Source of the DNA: CAXQZM01 sp965229645
Lineage (GTDB): Bacteria; Pseudomonadota; Alphaproteobacteria; UBA7985
Assembly: GCA_965229645.1 (NCBI GenBank)
Contig: OZ245893.1
Span: 1,860,001-1,924,000 of the forward strand
Length of the DNA: 64,000 nt
Direction: 5' to 3'
Position numbers and translations under genes: made by a program. Positions 24,696 to 32,771 of the stretch are shown piece after piece; position 1 is the stretch's first letter, and every line of letters starts with the position of its first letter. The notes under the pieces were generated by a model, which did not search any database, was not told the DNA's origin, and worked only from the letters and a program-made list of their open reading frames with translations.

Positions 24696-25918
24696 CACAG
24701 TGCACGACAGTAGTTGCTGAGGGAGCCGATATGTGCTTGCGGTGGGGGCTCTGCAACAGTGAATCGAGTATCCCCATGATCCGCAAAACCATCGACTCCC
24801 TCAGCGCCCAGCTATCGAACAGCGTGCCATTAAGCAAGAACCGTCTTGAAGTTTTGAGCCTAATGATTGTTGGAATGACCAGTTCTCGGACGCCGAATTT
24901 GAGTCACATAAGTTCGAAACTTCCCACGGCAGCGAAAATTCCGAGCACCTATCGCCGTATTCAACGTTTCTTCTCTGAAACAAACCTTGTTCAAGATTGG
25001 TCAGCATTACTGATTGTACAGATGCTTAACCTTCCAAAGAGCTGGGACCTTTGTCTTGACAGAACCGACTGGAAGATAGGTTCCACACATATGAATATTC
25101 TGGTTCTCGCAGTTGTTACGCGGCGATATAGACTTCCGTTGATGTGGACCGTGTTGAATAAGCCAGGTTGCAGCAACACCGACCAACGCATTGATCTCAT
25201 GAAGAGATATTTGAACTTATTCGGAGCAAGCAGCATCAAGACCCTGTTGGCGGACCGTGAATTTATTGGCGCGGAGTGGTTGAGCTTTCTGGTTGAAAGC
25301 GGCGTCCAGACTGCGATCCGCCTCAGATCGAACCAGCGTGTTACTCTTGAGGATGGTACGCGTCAGAAATTGAGCGAAATAGTTGGGACCAAACGCACGC
25401 TTCAAACATTCAGAGGTTATCTTGAGAAAGACGAGCAAGGTAATCCCGTGTGGCTCAATTTTGCATCCAAATACATTGAGGGCAAAAAACCTAGAAGAAC
25501 TAGGGATCGGGAGGCCAAAGACAAATTCGGCGGAAAAGAACTTCTGATTGTCGCTACGAACGGAAATGCTGGTGATGCCATGAAAAACTACAAACGTCGT
25601 TGGGCCATTGAGTGCCTATTTGCAGATGCAAAAACAAAAGGCTTCAATCTAGAGGACACGCGCTTAACAATCACTAAGAAACTCGATCTACTTATGAGTA
25701 TTCTAGCATTGGCAATGACCTGGGCCACCAAAATTGGATCTGCAAAAATTGGAACAGCCCCGAGACCACGAGGGTCTCACGGACGATACAAAAAGTCTGT
25801 CTTCAGAACCGGGTTTGACGAGCTTAGGCGGCTCATTCAGATGGAACCAGAAAAGCATGCTGGTATTGGCGTAGGTCACGCCTGAGGACATCCTGAGAAG
25901 CTACTGTCGTGCACTGTG
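24696..25918 (+). mobile_element. IS4-family insertion sequence, intact copy (1,223 bp, 9-bp duplication)
   Basis: The inverted ends are CACAGTGCACGACAGTAG, with perfect outer 18 bases, and the element is flanked by a 9-bp target duplication GCCTGCGGC at 24687-24695 and 25919-25927. It carries one full transposase gene. A second copy at 62434-63855 carries a 195-bp element inside it. Confidence 0.95.
24776..25885 (+). CDS. IS4-family transposase
   Basis: This 369-residue DDE transposase starts at the ATG at 24776; an upstream in-frame ATG at 24731 is possible. Catalytic blocks are visible as LCLDRTDWKIG (first D), LADREFIGA (second D) and YKRRWAIECLFADAKTKGFNLED (the Y-(2)-R-(3)-E-(6)-K signature of the IS4 family). 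The gene is complete, so this copy may be mobile and could act on the second copy in the window. Confidence 0.93.
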   Translation: MIRKTIDSLSAQLSNSVPLSKNRLEVLSLMIVGMTSSRTPNLSHISSKLPTAAKIPSTYRRIQRFFSETNLVQDWSALLIVQMLNLPKSWDLCLDRTDWKIGSTHMNILVLAVVTRRYRLPLMWTVLNKPGCSNTDQRIDLMKRYLNLFGASSIKTLLADREFIGAEWLSFLVESGVQTAIRLRSNQRVTLEDGTRQKLSEIVGTKRTLQTFRGYLEKDEQGNPVWLNFASKYIEGKKPRRTRDREAKDKFGGKELLIVATNGNAGDAMKNYKRRWAIECLFADAKTKGFNLEDTRLTITKKLDLLMSILALAMTWATKIGSAKIGTAPRPRGSHGRYKKSVFRTGFDELRRLIQMEPEKHAGIGVGHA

Positions 25919-26913
25919 GCCTGCGGCATTTGGCGTCTTGGCAGGATTGCTGACTATAGCCTACTCACGTAGCAATGCAGGACCGCTGCCGCCTCAAGAC
26001 TCGGCGACTTCCACGACATCGGCTGATCTAGAAACCAATCAGCTTAATCAAAGGACTTTGGAAGAACAAAACTCAGAATTAGCCACTGAACAGTCAGCCA
26101 CCGTTCCATCCAAAGTAGGTAGTGATAATCTTGTTGAGGTGATTCAGACGTTGGCTTGGCCTGGTACAATCCTGCTATCATTGATGCTGATTGCATACAA
26201 TAGTCGCCTAGGCCGAATTTTAGGTCTAGGAACCAAGTTAGTAAAAAAAATCAGTGCTGGCGGTGTACAAGTCGAGATCAACGCTGAAACCGTTCAGTTA
26301 GTTCAGCGACAGTTGCATGGAACATTTGAAGAGTTGGTAACAAGTTCCACCGAAGAGTACCAACGCATGGCCGACATCCAAGAGATTCCAACCCATCTCA
26401 AAAATGCAGTCTTAGAGAGCAATTTGAATGGTGTTCCTGATCTTCGCGCTACCGTACACGTGAATGATGTCATATTCCCCGAATATCTTTACCAACTAGT
26501 AGACTACTATCCACGAGGCGGAGGCGGGCACAGACGCAACTCACAACGTTACGGCATCATTGGAAGGAGTTGGCGTTCGAGCATGTCCCACGGGACTGGT
26601 GATGCATTTGCGGGAATTGGTTCTGTTGAGGCGCTTGTTGAAAACTGGGGCATGACTCAGGAAGAAGCACAAGGACAAGTCAGCGCCCGACCTGCAAGTA
26701 TGAGTATTGTTATCCAGCACCAAAATATACCCGTTGGAATCCTCTTCGTTGACTCCACAGAAAAGAACGCCTTTGGAGATGATACCAAGGCAACAAAACG
26801 TGCTAATGAAATTGCTGACTCACTGCCAGTGCAGAGGCTTGGTGAGGCCCTTGCTCGAACCTTGGCGCCACTTCGCATAGCTGCTCCAAGCCTAAAAATC
26901 ATTGGTAACTAAA

Positions 26914-27624
26914 ATGACTGAAAACCAACACCACAGCGTCTCAACTTACGAGCAAATCGCCGAAGAATACTACGATGAGTTCCTGCACCCAACTTGTAAA
27001 GATTTAGGCAAGCTCAGTGCGTGCTTGTTGAACCCGCTAATTGAGCGGTGGTTTCCCACTGCAGGTCATTTGCTGGAGATCGGAGCAGGTGAATCCACTT
27101 TAGCCCCAATCAGCAGGAAAAAGGGCGCTCTAGAACGCACTGTATTGCTGGATAGCTCCCCCAAAATGCTAGCTTATTCGGAGGTTTGGGAGAAACTTGG
27201 AGCCTGCCTTTTGATCGCATCGGCAGACACAACAGGGTTACCTTCCAACTGTGCTTCATTAATCGTCTCATCGTTAGGCGACCCCTACAATTCTCAATCG
27301 TTTTGGAGCGAGATGAAAAGGCTTCTGGGACCAGACGGCCGAATTATTTTTACTACCCCTTCGTATGAGTGGTCCACAACGTTTCGTCCAAAGGAGAAAC
27401 TTGATGTTGCCGAGTTTCTGCGCGGCGACGACACTCAACTGTTCATGCCGTCCTATATATACAGCAAACAAGAACAGTTTAAAATAATTGAGGAAGCTGG
27501 GCTGAAATGTACGGATTATCGAGGCGTGGTCACAACAAGCTTGGGGGAAATTGTCGCGCCAAAACTCCAAGTCATCAAACCAGAATTACCCGCAGTCGTC
27601 GCGTTTGTAGCCGTATCAAAGTAA
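26914..27624 (+). CDS. Class I SAM-dependent methyltransferase
   Basis: This 236-residue protein starts at the ATG 1 bp after the stop of the membrane protein. It has the SAM-binding motif I LLEIGAGESTLAP (about residues 53-65), a motif II-like TVLLDSSPKMLAYS and a motif IV-like IVSSLGDPYN, as in Methyltransf_11 proteins. It is the last gene of the four-gene accessory operon (GNAT/PUA, kinase, membrane sensor, methyltransferase) and the only one without an insertion or truncation. Its target is unknown. Base composition is lower in GC than the host core. Confidence 0.88.
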   Translation: MTENQHHSVSTYEQIAEEYYDEFLHPTCKDLGKLSACLLNPLIERWFPTAGHLLEIGAGESTLAPISRKKGALERTVLLDSSPKMLAYSEVWEKLGACLLIASADTTGLPSNCASLIVSSLGDPYNSQSFWSEMKRLLGPDGRIIFTTPSYEWSTTFRPKEKLDVAEFLRGDDTQLFMPSYIYSKQEQFKIIEEAGLKCTDYRGVVTTSLGEIVAPKLQVIKPELPAVVAFVAVSK

Positions 27625-27646
27625 TTACTCACCCCCCCCTTTACGA

Positions 27647-28924
27647 TTAGGCGGTCAAGGTAGCGTAGATTGTGCTGTATGGTGAAGCCCCGCGTAGTTT
27701 TGCGGTATCGACGACGGTCTTGATTTTGCACTCGTTGTCAGCAGCCTCTTTGCTTCGATAGCCGTTGGTGACCTTGCGTTGGATCATTGAGGTGCGCAGG
27801 GCGCGTTCGCTTTCATTGTTGGTTGGTTCCACCAAGCCAGGAGCCTTTGTGAAGGTTAGGAGCTGATCCCTAGCATTGCGCATTTTGCGTACCAACTTCC
27901 AGGTCTCGGAGCAAGGTTTGCTCCACTTTAGCAACTTGTCGATCCGGGCTTCGAGCTTTGCCACCTGGGCATCAATCTCCGCTCTGGTCATGGAGGTCAT
28001 ATCCTTGGACAGGGTGAAGACCGCATCGAACCACTTTTTGAGTTTACGCGCGAACTTTTGATCGCCCACCTCCAGCACCCGTGCTGTATCGCGGGCCAGA
28101 TGTGCAAGGCAGGTTTGATGTTGCACGCCGTGATTTTGTTGAGCTGCGTAGCGATCTGAGAGCCAATAGTCAGGGCGATGCCCGTCCATAATCTCCTCAA
28201 TCACATCGGCTTTGCGGGTATAATCGGCATGGTGAACGATGGCATCTTTGCTCACAAAGACCCACTGCTGAGAGTTGGTACCCTCAATCCTCATGCCTGT
28301 CTCATCACTGGCCACGGCCTTGGCTTGGCGTAAGGCCGATAGAGCGGCTTCATAACCAGGGGTAAAGGCTGCGGCGCTACGGGCCAAAATATTCTTGATC
28401 CCGCCTTGGCTAATCTTGAGGCTAAACACATCAGCGAACAGAGCCTGCAACCGCTCATAGGAGGACAGCTGGAAGGTTTTGAGATAGACCGCCAAAGACG
28501 CAATCCCTGGGCCAAAGGGTGAGCCCGTGGCAGCAGCAGGGGTTGCTACCTTGGTCCGCGCCGCATAGCCCGCACAAACGCAGGCCAGAGGGCGATGATG
28601 AAGAACGCGAGGCACGATAGGCGGAATATCAATCTCTTCGTAAATTCCGATGACCTCGCTGGCCTCATCACCATTGAATGCCACACCACACTGACGACAA
28701 CCTGCTGGTCCATGGTCGATCACTTCATCAGGATTGGTTGTCTTGGTGCGATAAAAGGGCCTATGTTCAGGCTTGACTCCATCAGGCTTTGAGGCAGCAC
28801 GACGGGCTTTCTTATCCTTTGACGGCGGCAAGGATGATGTCTTGGACGTCTTGCGCGGAAAGCCAAGACGAGCCTGGAGCTGAAGAAATTTGTCTATCAT
28901 CTCGTCAAAGTTAGGCGATGACAT
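27647..28924 (-). CDS. IS66-family transposase (TnpC type)
   Basis: This is a frame of about 425 residues from the ATG at 28924; a longer frame to 29089 runs antisense through IS1 debris and is not credible. It starts with a short helical region and the SKTSSLPPSKDKK block (IS66 'NSxNSSKPPS' type). A zinc-finger-like CRQC...CVC follows. Catalytic blocks are VASDETGMRIEG, LSDRYAAQQNHGVQHQTCLAHLARD and PTNNESERALR. The gene looks complete at its C-terminus. No TnpA/TnpB partners are adjacent, and clear termini were not found, so the element boundaries are uncertain. Confidence 0.85.
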   Translation of the reverse strand: MSSPNFDEMIDKFLQLQARLGFPRKTSKTSSLPPSKDKKARRAASKPDGVKPEHRPFYRTKTTNPDEVIDHGPAGCRQCGVAFNGDEASEVIGIYEEIDIPPIVPRVLHHRPLACVCAGYAARTKVATPAAATGSPFGPGIASLAVYLKTFQLSSYERLQALFADVFSLKISQGGIKNILARSAAAFTPGYEAALSALRQAKAVASDETGMRIEGTNSQQWVFVSKDAIVHHADYTRKADVIEEIMDGHRPDYWLSDRYAAQQNHGVQHQTCLAHLARDTARVLEVGDQKFARKLKKWFDAVFTLSKDMTSMTRAEIDAQVAKLEARIDKLLKWSKPCSETWKLVRKMRNARDQLLTFTKAPGLVEPTNNESERALRTSMIQRKVTNGYRSKEAADNECKIKTVVDTAKLRGASPYSTIYATLTA

Positions 28925-29358
28925 TGAGAAATTCCGCGAGGACACAGGCGAGGTTGAGCCTGTTAGTGTCATGGAATTAGACGAAATGTGGCACTCTGTA
29001 AAAAAAGAAAAAATATTGGATCTGGCTAGCTTATGATCGAGATGGGCGGCGCGTTTGCGGCGTTCAGCTTGAGAACAGAGATGTAGCAATGGGACAGGGA
29101 CTTTGGGATCAGCTTGAAATGTTTGATCTCAAGCATGTTTGCACGGATCACTATCCAGCCTATCGCCAATCGTCCCAGAGCACATGCATGTGCAGACCAA
29201 GTCCAAAACGGCCGCCATTGAGGGCTGAAACAGTCGAATTCGTCACTACCTCGCTCGGTTCCATCGAAAAACCTTCTGCTATTCAAAGGCTGTTCACATG
29301 GGTGCAGGCAACACTGACGGTGTTCTTTACAACAAATTGGATCAGTTATCTATTCTAG
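28915..29358 (+). pseudogene. IS1-family transposase remnant, several frameshifts
   Basis: The frames give IS1 InsB-like blocks in order: EKFREDTGEVEPVSVMELDEMWHSVKK (read in two parts), LWDQLEMFDLKHVCTDHYPAYRQS, AAIEG and VQATLTVFF, ending near 29358. Stops and shifts interrupt the order (for example the stop at 29033 and shifts near 29180 and 29310). The left end meets the start of the IS66 transposase gene and the right end meets an IS1380 remnant, so it is a piece trapped between other elements. Confidence 0.8.
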
Positions 29359-29847
29359 CGCACCAATGCCAGATATGGAGGGCGGTGTCCCCGACGCTCG
29401 GCCCGCAGGCGACGGCCAGTCAGTTCCACCTCGCTCTCGCGTAAGACCTGAAGGTTGGCTTCTCTGGAGGGCAAATCAAGCAACCGCGACAAGGTAGGCC
29501 CGCGAAGGCAGATAGCGCTCTTGTTCCAGAGGCGTCGTGCTGCGCCTGCACGAAGTTGACAGCCGAAACACTGGATCATAGCGCAGCGCATCAGCATCGT
29601 CCTGATCACGCCAACCCTGAGCCAAAAGCAGAAGCGTCGTTCGCAAGAGTTCAGCCAAAGGATAGATCATCTGGTGGGAACAGCGCGTATCCTCAAGCCG
29701 AGCCATCAGCCACGAGATGATACCTGAGCGCTCCAGCAGCTCGCGCTGCACAATGGCACCGCCATCTCCGCTCAGATGCTCGGGACGGCTCTCCACGGAA
29801 AGACTCTGGTTGAATGATGTTGTGAATAGAGGTAGTGTTTCACCCAT
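29358..29847 (-). pseudogene. IS1380-family transposase N-terminal remnant
   Basis: From the ATG at 29847 the frame gives MGETLPLFTTSFNQSL, VESRPEHLSGDGGAIVQREL and LAELLRTTLLLLAQGWRDQDDADAL, the start of IS1380 transposases. It shifts frame near 29500 (TLSRLLDLPSREANLQ, GRRLRAERRGHRPPYLAL) and is cut at 29358 by IS1 sequence. The catalytic C-terminal half is absent. Confidence 0.85.
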
Positions 29848-29977
29848 GGCGTGGCTCGGTCCTGGCTGTTGTTTCTGTTGCTAAAGACTTGATTCTACAG
29901 CGTTTTCCGCGTCACGCCATAAGGCCATACAAGAGGCCATACAAATTGTCCAATCAGACGCGAATACCCTAGGATGA

Positions 29978-30015
29978 AACGGTCAAAAAAGTGTCAACTT
30001 TTTTGGCCGTTGGTA
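29978..30015 (+). repeat. Terminal hairpin of 195-bp element at island right edge
   Basis: This is only the A-run/T-run end hairpin (ACGGTC...GGCCGTTGGTA) followed by TAA. The rest of the element is missing. It lies 13 bp before the scpB start codon and marks the right edge of the insertion-rich island. Confidence 0.8.
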
Positions 30016-30028
30016 TAAGGCCCCGCCC

Positions 30029-30667
30029 ATGGACTTTGTGCTAGCCAAGCGCTTGATTGAGGCGACCCTCTTTACTGCTGCCGATCCCATGGAAGGGGCT
30101 GATCTTAGCGCCCTCGTCGGGGAAGAAACCGATCTGGACGCGGTGATGGAGGTGCTGGGCCACGACTACGCAGACCGTGGCCTGACTCTGGAGCGAACGG
30201 GAACGCGCTTTGCCTTTCGCACCGCGCCTGACCTCGCGGGCTTGCTGCGGCGGGAGCGGGAGGAGGCGCGCAAGCTGTCCAAGGCCGCGCTGGAAACCCT
30301 CGCGATCATCGCCTACCACCAACCCGCCACCCGCGGGGACATCGAGGATTTGCGCGGCGTTGCGGTAGCGCGGGGAACCTTGGACGTGCTGCTGGAACAA
30401 GGCTGGATCGCCCCGCAAGGACGCCGCGACACCCCTGGACGCCCCATGGAGTGGGGGACGACCCCAGCATTTTTGGACCAATTTGGCCTGGCCGATTTGG
30501 ACGCCCTGCCTGGCGTGCAAGACCTGCGCGCCGCAGGCTTGCTCGACGGGTCCAGCCCGCAAATTTATGGGGCCATGGACGACACCCACCTGGAGGAGGA
30601 CGAGGGCGAAGCCGCCGCCGATGCCGCCCAGGCCGACCTGAGGCCCGAGGTGGAGGGCGGACCGTGA
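30029..30667 (+). CDS. scpB: Segregation and condensation protein B
   Basis: This 212-residue protein is of the ScpB family and works with SMC and ScpA in chromosome condensation. It is built of two winged-helix domains; family blocks are LIEATLFTAADPM, LSKAALETLAIIAYHQPATRGDIEDLRGV and ALDVLLEQGWI-like LDVLLEQGWIAPQGR. An acidic tail follows. The gene overlaps the ABC ATPase gene by 4 bases (GTGA). In related bacteria scpA precedes scpB; here an insertion-rich island ends 13 bp upstream, so the normal promoter and scpA are not adjacent. Confidence 0.93.
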   Translation: MDFVLAKRLIEATLFTAADPMEGADLSALVGEETDLDAVMEVLGHDYADRGLTLERTGTRFAFRTAPDLAGLLRREREEARKLSKAALETLAIIAYHQPATRGDIEDLRGVAVARGTLDVLLEQGWIAPQGRRDTPGRPMEWGTTPAFLDQFGLADLDALPGVQDLRAAGLLDGSSPQIYGAMDDTHLEEDEGEAAADAAQADLRPEVEGGP

Positions 30668-31734
30668 CGGAACCAAGGCCAGAGGTTGCCGCGCTCGAGT
30701 TCGATCAAGTTTCCTACGCGTACGGGGCGGGGTTGCGCGCGCTCGACGGGGTGAGTTTTGCGCTTGAGCGCGGGGAGTTCCTGTGCCTACTCGGGCCGTC
30801 AGGGTGCGGCAAAACCACGTGCTTGCGCTTGGCGGCGGGGCTCAACCGCCTGACCCAAGGCCAGGTGCGTCTATCGGGGCAAACCGTTTCTTCGGCGCGC
30901 GTGCAGGTGCCCCCAGAGGCGCGTTCGGTCGGCCTCATGTTCCAAGACTTCGCCCTGTTCCCGCACATGACCGTGGCGGCGAACGTCGGATTTGGGCAGC
31001 GCTATCGCGGCGCGAGAGCCAAAGAGGTTGAAGTCGCGGACTTGCTCGCGCGGCTGGATTTGGCCGACCACGCCAAATCCCTGCCGCACGAATTGTCGGG
31101 GGGCCAGCAGCAGCGGGTGGCCCTAGCCCGGGCCCTGGCAGCAGGCCCCGAAGTTTTGTTGCTCGATGAACCTTTTTCAGGGCTTGACCCCTCCTTGCGC
31201 AACCGCGTCCGCGACGACACGCTGCACCTCATCAAAGAAACGGGCACCACCGCCCTCATGGTCACCCACGACCCCGACGAGGCCCTGTTCATGGCCGACC
31301 GCCTGGCCCTCATGCGCGCGGGGAAAATCGCCCAGATCGGGGTGCCCAATGAGTTATTCTTTGAACCCGCCGACGCCTTTGTGGCGCAGTTTTTCGGCGA
31401 AACCAATCTGATCGAGGGCGTGGTCGATCAGGGATGGGTCGTAACAGATCTGGGCCGTCTGCGCCCAACCGACTTGCCCGCCGAGGCCGCGCTCGAGGTC
31501 TTGATCCGCCCCGAGGCCTTGCGCCTATGCCCCATTGAGGGACCTGGCATGCCTATTGTGGAGGTAGAAGCAGCCCGACAACTGGGCCGTCAATCTATGA
31601 TCCACATGGCCCTTGCAACTGCGCGCGGAAAGCTGCATCTACATTGCAAAATGGATGGTCAGTTTCTGCCGCCTCCAGGGGAACGCTTCGGCGTCGGCAT
31701 CAATCCTGACCTCGTGTACGTTTTTAGAAAATAG
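30664..31734 (+). CDS. Iron(III)/spermidine-type ABC transporter ATP-binding protein
   Basis: This 356-residue ATPase starts at a GTG overlapping the scpB stop. It has a Walker A (LGPSGCGKTT), a Q-loop (MFQDFALFPHMT), a signature (LSGGQQQRVALARALA), a Walker B (VLLLDEPFSGLD) and an H-loop (VTHDPDEAL), followed by a C-terminal TOBE-like regulatory domain (residues about 245-350). It resembles FbpC/PotA. No permease or binding-protein gene is nearby, so it is an orphan subunit between scpB and tatA. Its partner must be elsewhere, or it has another role. Confidence 0.9.
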   Translation: MTEPRPEVAALEFDQVSYAYGAGLRALDGVSFALERGEFLCLLGPSGCGKTTCLRLAAGLNRLTQGQVRLSGQTVSSARVQVPPEARSVGLMFQDFALFPHMTVAANVGFGQRYRGARAKEVEVADLLARLDLADHAKSLPHELSGGQQQRVALARALAAGPEVLLLDEPFSGLDPSLRNRVRDDTLHLIKETGTTALMVTHDPDEALFMADRLALMRAGKIAQIGVPNELFFEPADAFVAQFFGETNLIEGVVDQGWVVTDLGRLRPTDLPAEAALEVLIRPEALRLCPIEGPGMPIVEVEAARQLGRQSMIHMALATARGKLHLHCKMDGQFLPPPGERFGVGINPDLVYVFRK

Positions 31735-31746
31735 GAGATTCGTTTC

Positions 31747-32049
31747 ATGTTTGCATTCATCGGTTCATGGGGTTGGCAGGGCATCGTCGTTATCGGCTTG
31801 CTGGCCTTGGTTTTGTTTGGATCGCGCGGACAAATTCCCGCCTTCATGCGCGACATAGGTCGGGGCATCAACTCCTTCCGCTCGGGGCTGAAGGAAGGCG
31901 CCGACGAGGCGAAGGACGAAGACGAGGCACCGCAAGTCGAGGCCCAAGAAGCCCAAGTCGTCGAGGTTGAGACCGCCTCGGGCGATGGGGCGTCGGCGAA
32001 AAAGCCCGCAGCGAAGAAAGCTTCGGCGCAAAAATCCCCCAAGGCCTAA
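31747..32049 (+). CDS. tatA: Twin-arginine translocase subunit TatA
   Basis: This 100-residue protein has one N-terminal membrane helix (WQGIVVIGLLALVLFGS), the FG hinge and an amphipathic helix (IPAFMRDIGRGINSFRSGLKEG). An acidic then Lys/Ala-rich tail follows. It oligomerises to form the Tat export pore for folded proteins. It is followed by tatB and tatC in the usual alphaproteobacterial order. Binding proteins with RR signals in this window (at 2122 and 10056) are possible clients. Confidence 0.94.
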   Translation: MFAFIGSWGWQGIVVIGLLALVLFGSRGQIPAFMRDIGRGINSFRSGLKEGADEAKDEDEAPQVEAQEAQVVEVETASGDGASAKKPAAKKASAQKSPKA

Positions 32050-32099
32050 GTTCGGCGATCGCCGCCCCGAACCTCTCTTTTAATAAGGCAGATCCATAG

Positions 32100-32771
32100 A
32101 TGTTTGGTATGGGCGCGCAAGAAATTGCGTTGATCGCCATCGTCCTGATCCTGGTCGTGGGTCCAGACGATTTGCCAGGGATGTTGCGGACCATTGGCAA
32201 GTGGATCGGGAACGTGCAGACCCTCGCGCGGGATTTCCGTCGGCAAATCGACACCATGGCCGACGACGCAGGTTTGGCCGAGGAACGGAAGATGCTCGCC
32301 CAAGCGCGCAATCTTCGGCCCAGCAACTTGGTCAAGGACGCCCTCGACCCTGGCGGCGAGATTTCCAAGAGCCTCAACCAAGTCGACCAGGAAACACGCG
32401 CGGCGTCGGCGGCGATCCAGTCGCCTGGCAAGCCAGCGCAAGACCTGTGGCAACCCACGGACGCCCCCCACGCCGACTCCCAAGCTGAACAAGCAAAGAG
32501 CGCGCTCGGGCCAAGCGCGAAGACCTCTCGCCCCAAATCTGCGAAACCCAAATCGGCGCAACCCACGCCCGCCAAACCCAAAGCGAGCCAAGCCAAGTCC
32601 TCTGAAGCCAGACCCTCAAAAACTAAGCCCTCGAAGTCCAAGAGCGCAAAGCCCCAAGCGGCCAAACCGAAAGCACGCCGCGCGCCTGCGCGCGCCTCCT
32701 CCTCCGCTGCCGCTCCATCGCGTCCATCGCGCGCGCGCAAGATGCCGTCTAGCGAAGATCGGGTCGCATGA
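32100..32771 (+). CDS. tatB: Twin-arginine translocase subunit TatB
   Basis: This 223-residue protein has an N-terminal membrane helix (EIALIAIVLILVVGPDDLP) with the G-P hinge typical of TatB, then an amphipathic helix (MLRTIGKWIGNVQTLARDFRRQID). The second half is a long low-complexity Lys/Ala/Pro/Ser tail of about 110 residues, as in many alphaproteobacterial TatB proteins. The stop overlaps the tatC ATG (ATGA). TatB and TatC together bind RR signal peptides. Confidence 0.94.
   Translation: MFGMGAQEIALIAIVLILVVGPDDLPGMLRTIGKWIGNVQTLARDFRRQIDTMADDAGLAEERKMLAQARNLRPSNLVKDALDPGGEISKSLNQVDQETRAASAAIQSPGKPAQDLWQPTDAPHADSQAEQAKSALGPSAKTSRPKSAKPKSAQPTPAKPKASQAKSSEARPSKTKPSKSKSAKPQAAKPKARRAPARASSSAAAPSRPSRARKMPSSEDRVA

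Larger units (their letters stand above)
24655..26912 (+). pseudogene. Membrane protein with GAF-like domain, interrupted by IS4-type element
   Basis: The true start is the ATG at 24655 behind AAGGAGAG. After 13 codons (MRPNIFTISILPA) the IS4 element intervenes, and the frame resumes at 25928. Deleting the element and one copy of the 9-bp duplication GCCTGCGGC gives a 341-residue protein. It has a membrane segment at residues about 5-27, a second near 75-95 (WPGTILLSLMLIAYNS), and a cytoplasmic C-terminal half. That half resembles a GAF-type sensor (SARPASMSIVIQHQNIPVGILFVDST). It was the third gene of the GNAT-kinase operon, ending 1 bp before the methyltransferase start. It is probably inactive now. 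Confidence 0.85.

Noticed and set aside
28925..29089. N-terminal extension of the IS66 transposase frame to 29089
   Set aside because: This part is antisense to recognisable IS1 transposase codons. The ATG at 28924 gives a sensible start.
30451..30663. Upstream extension of the ABC ATPase frame into scpB
   Set aside because: The GTG at 30664 overlapping the scpB stop gives the normal ATPase N-terminus. The extension is an Arg/Gly-rich shadow of scpB.
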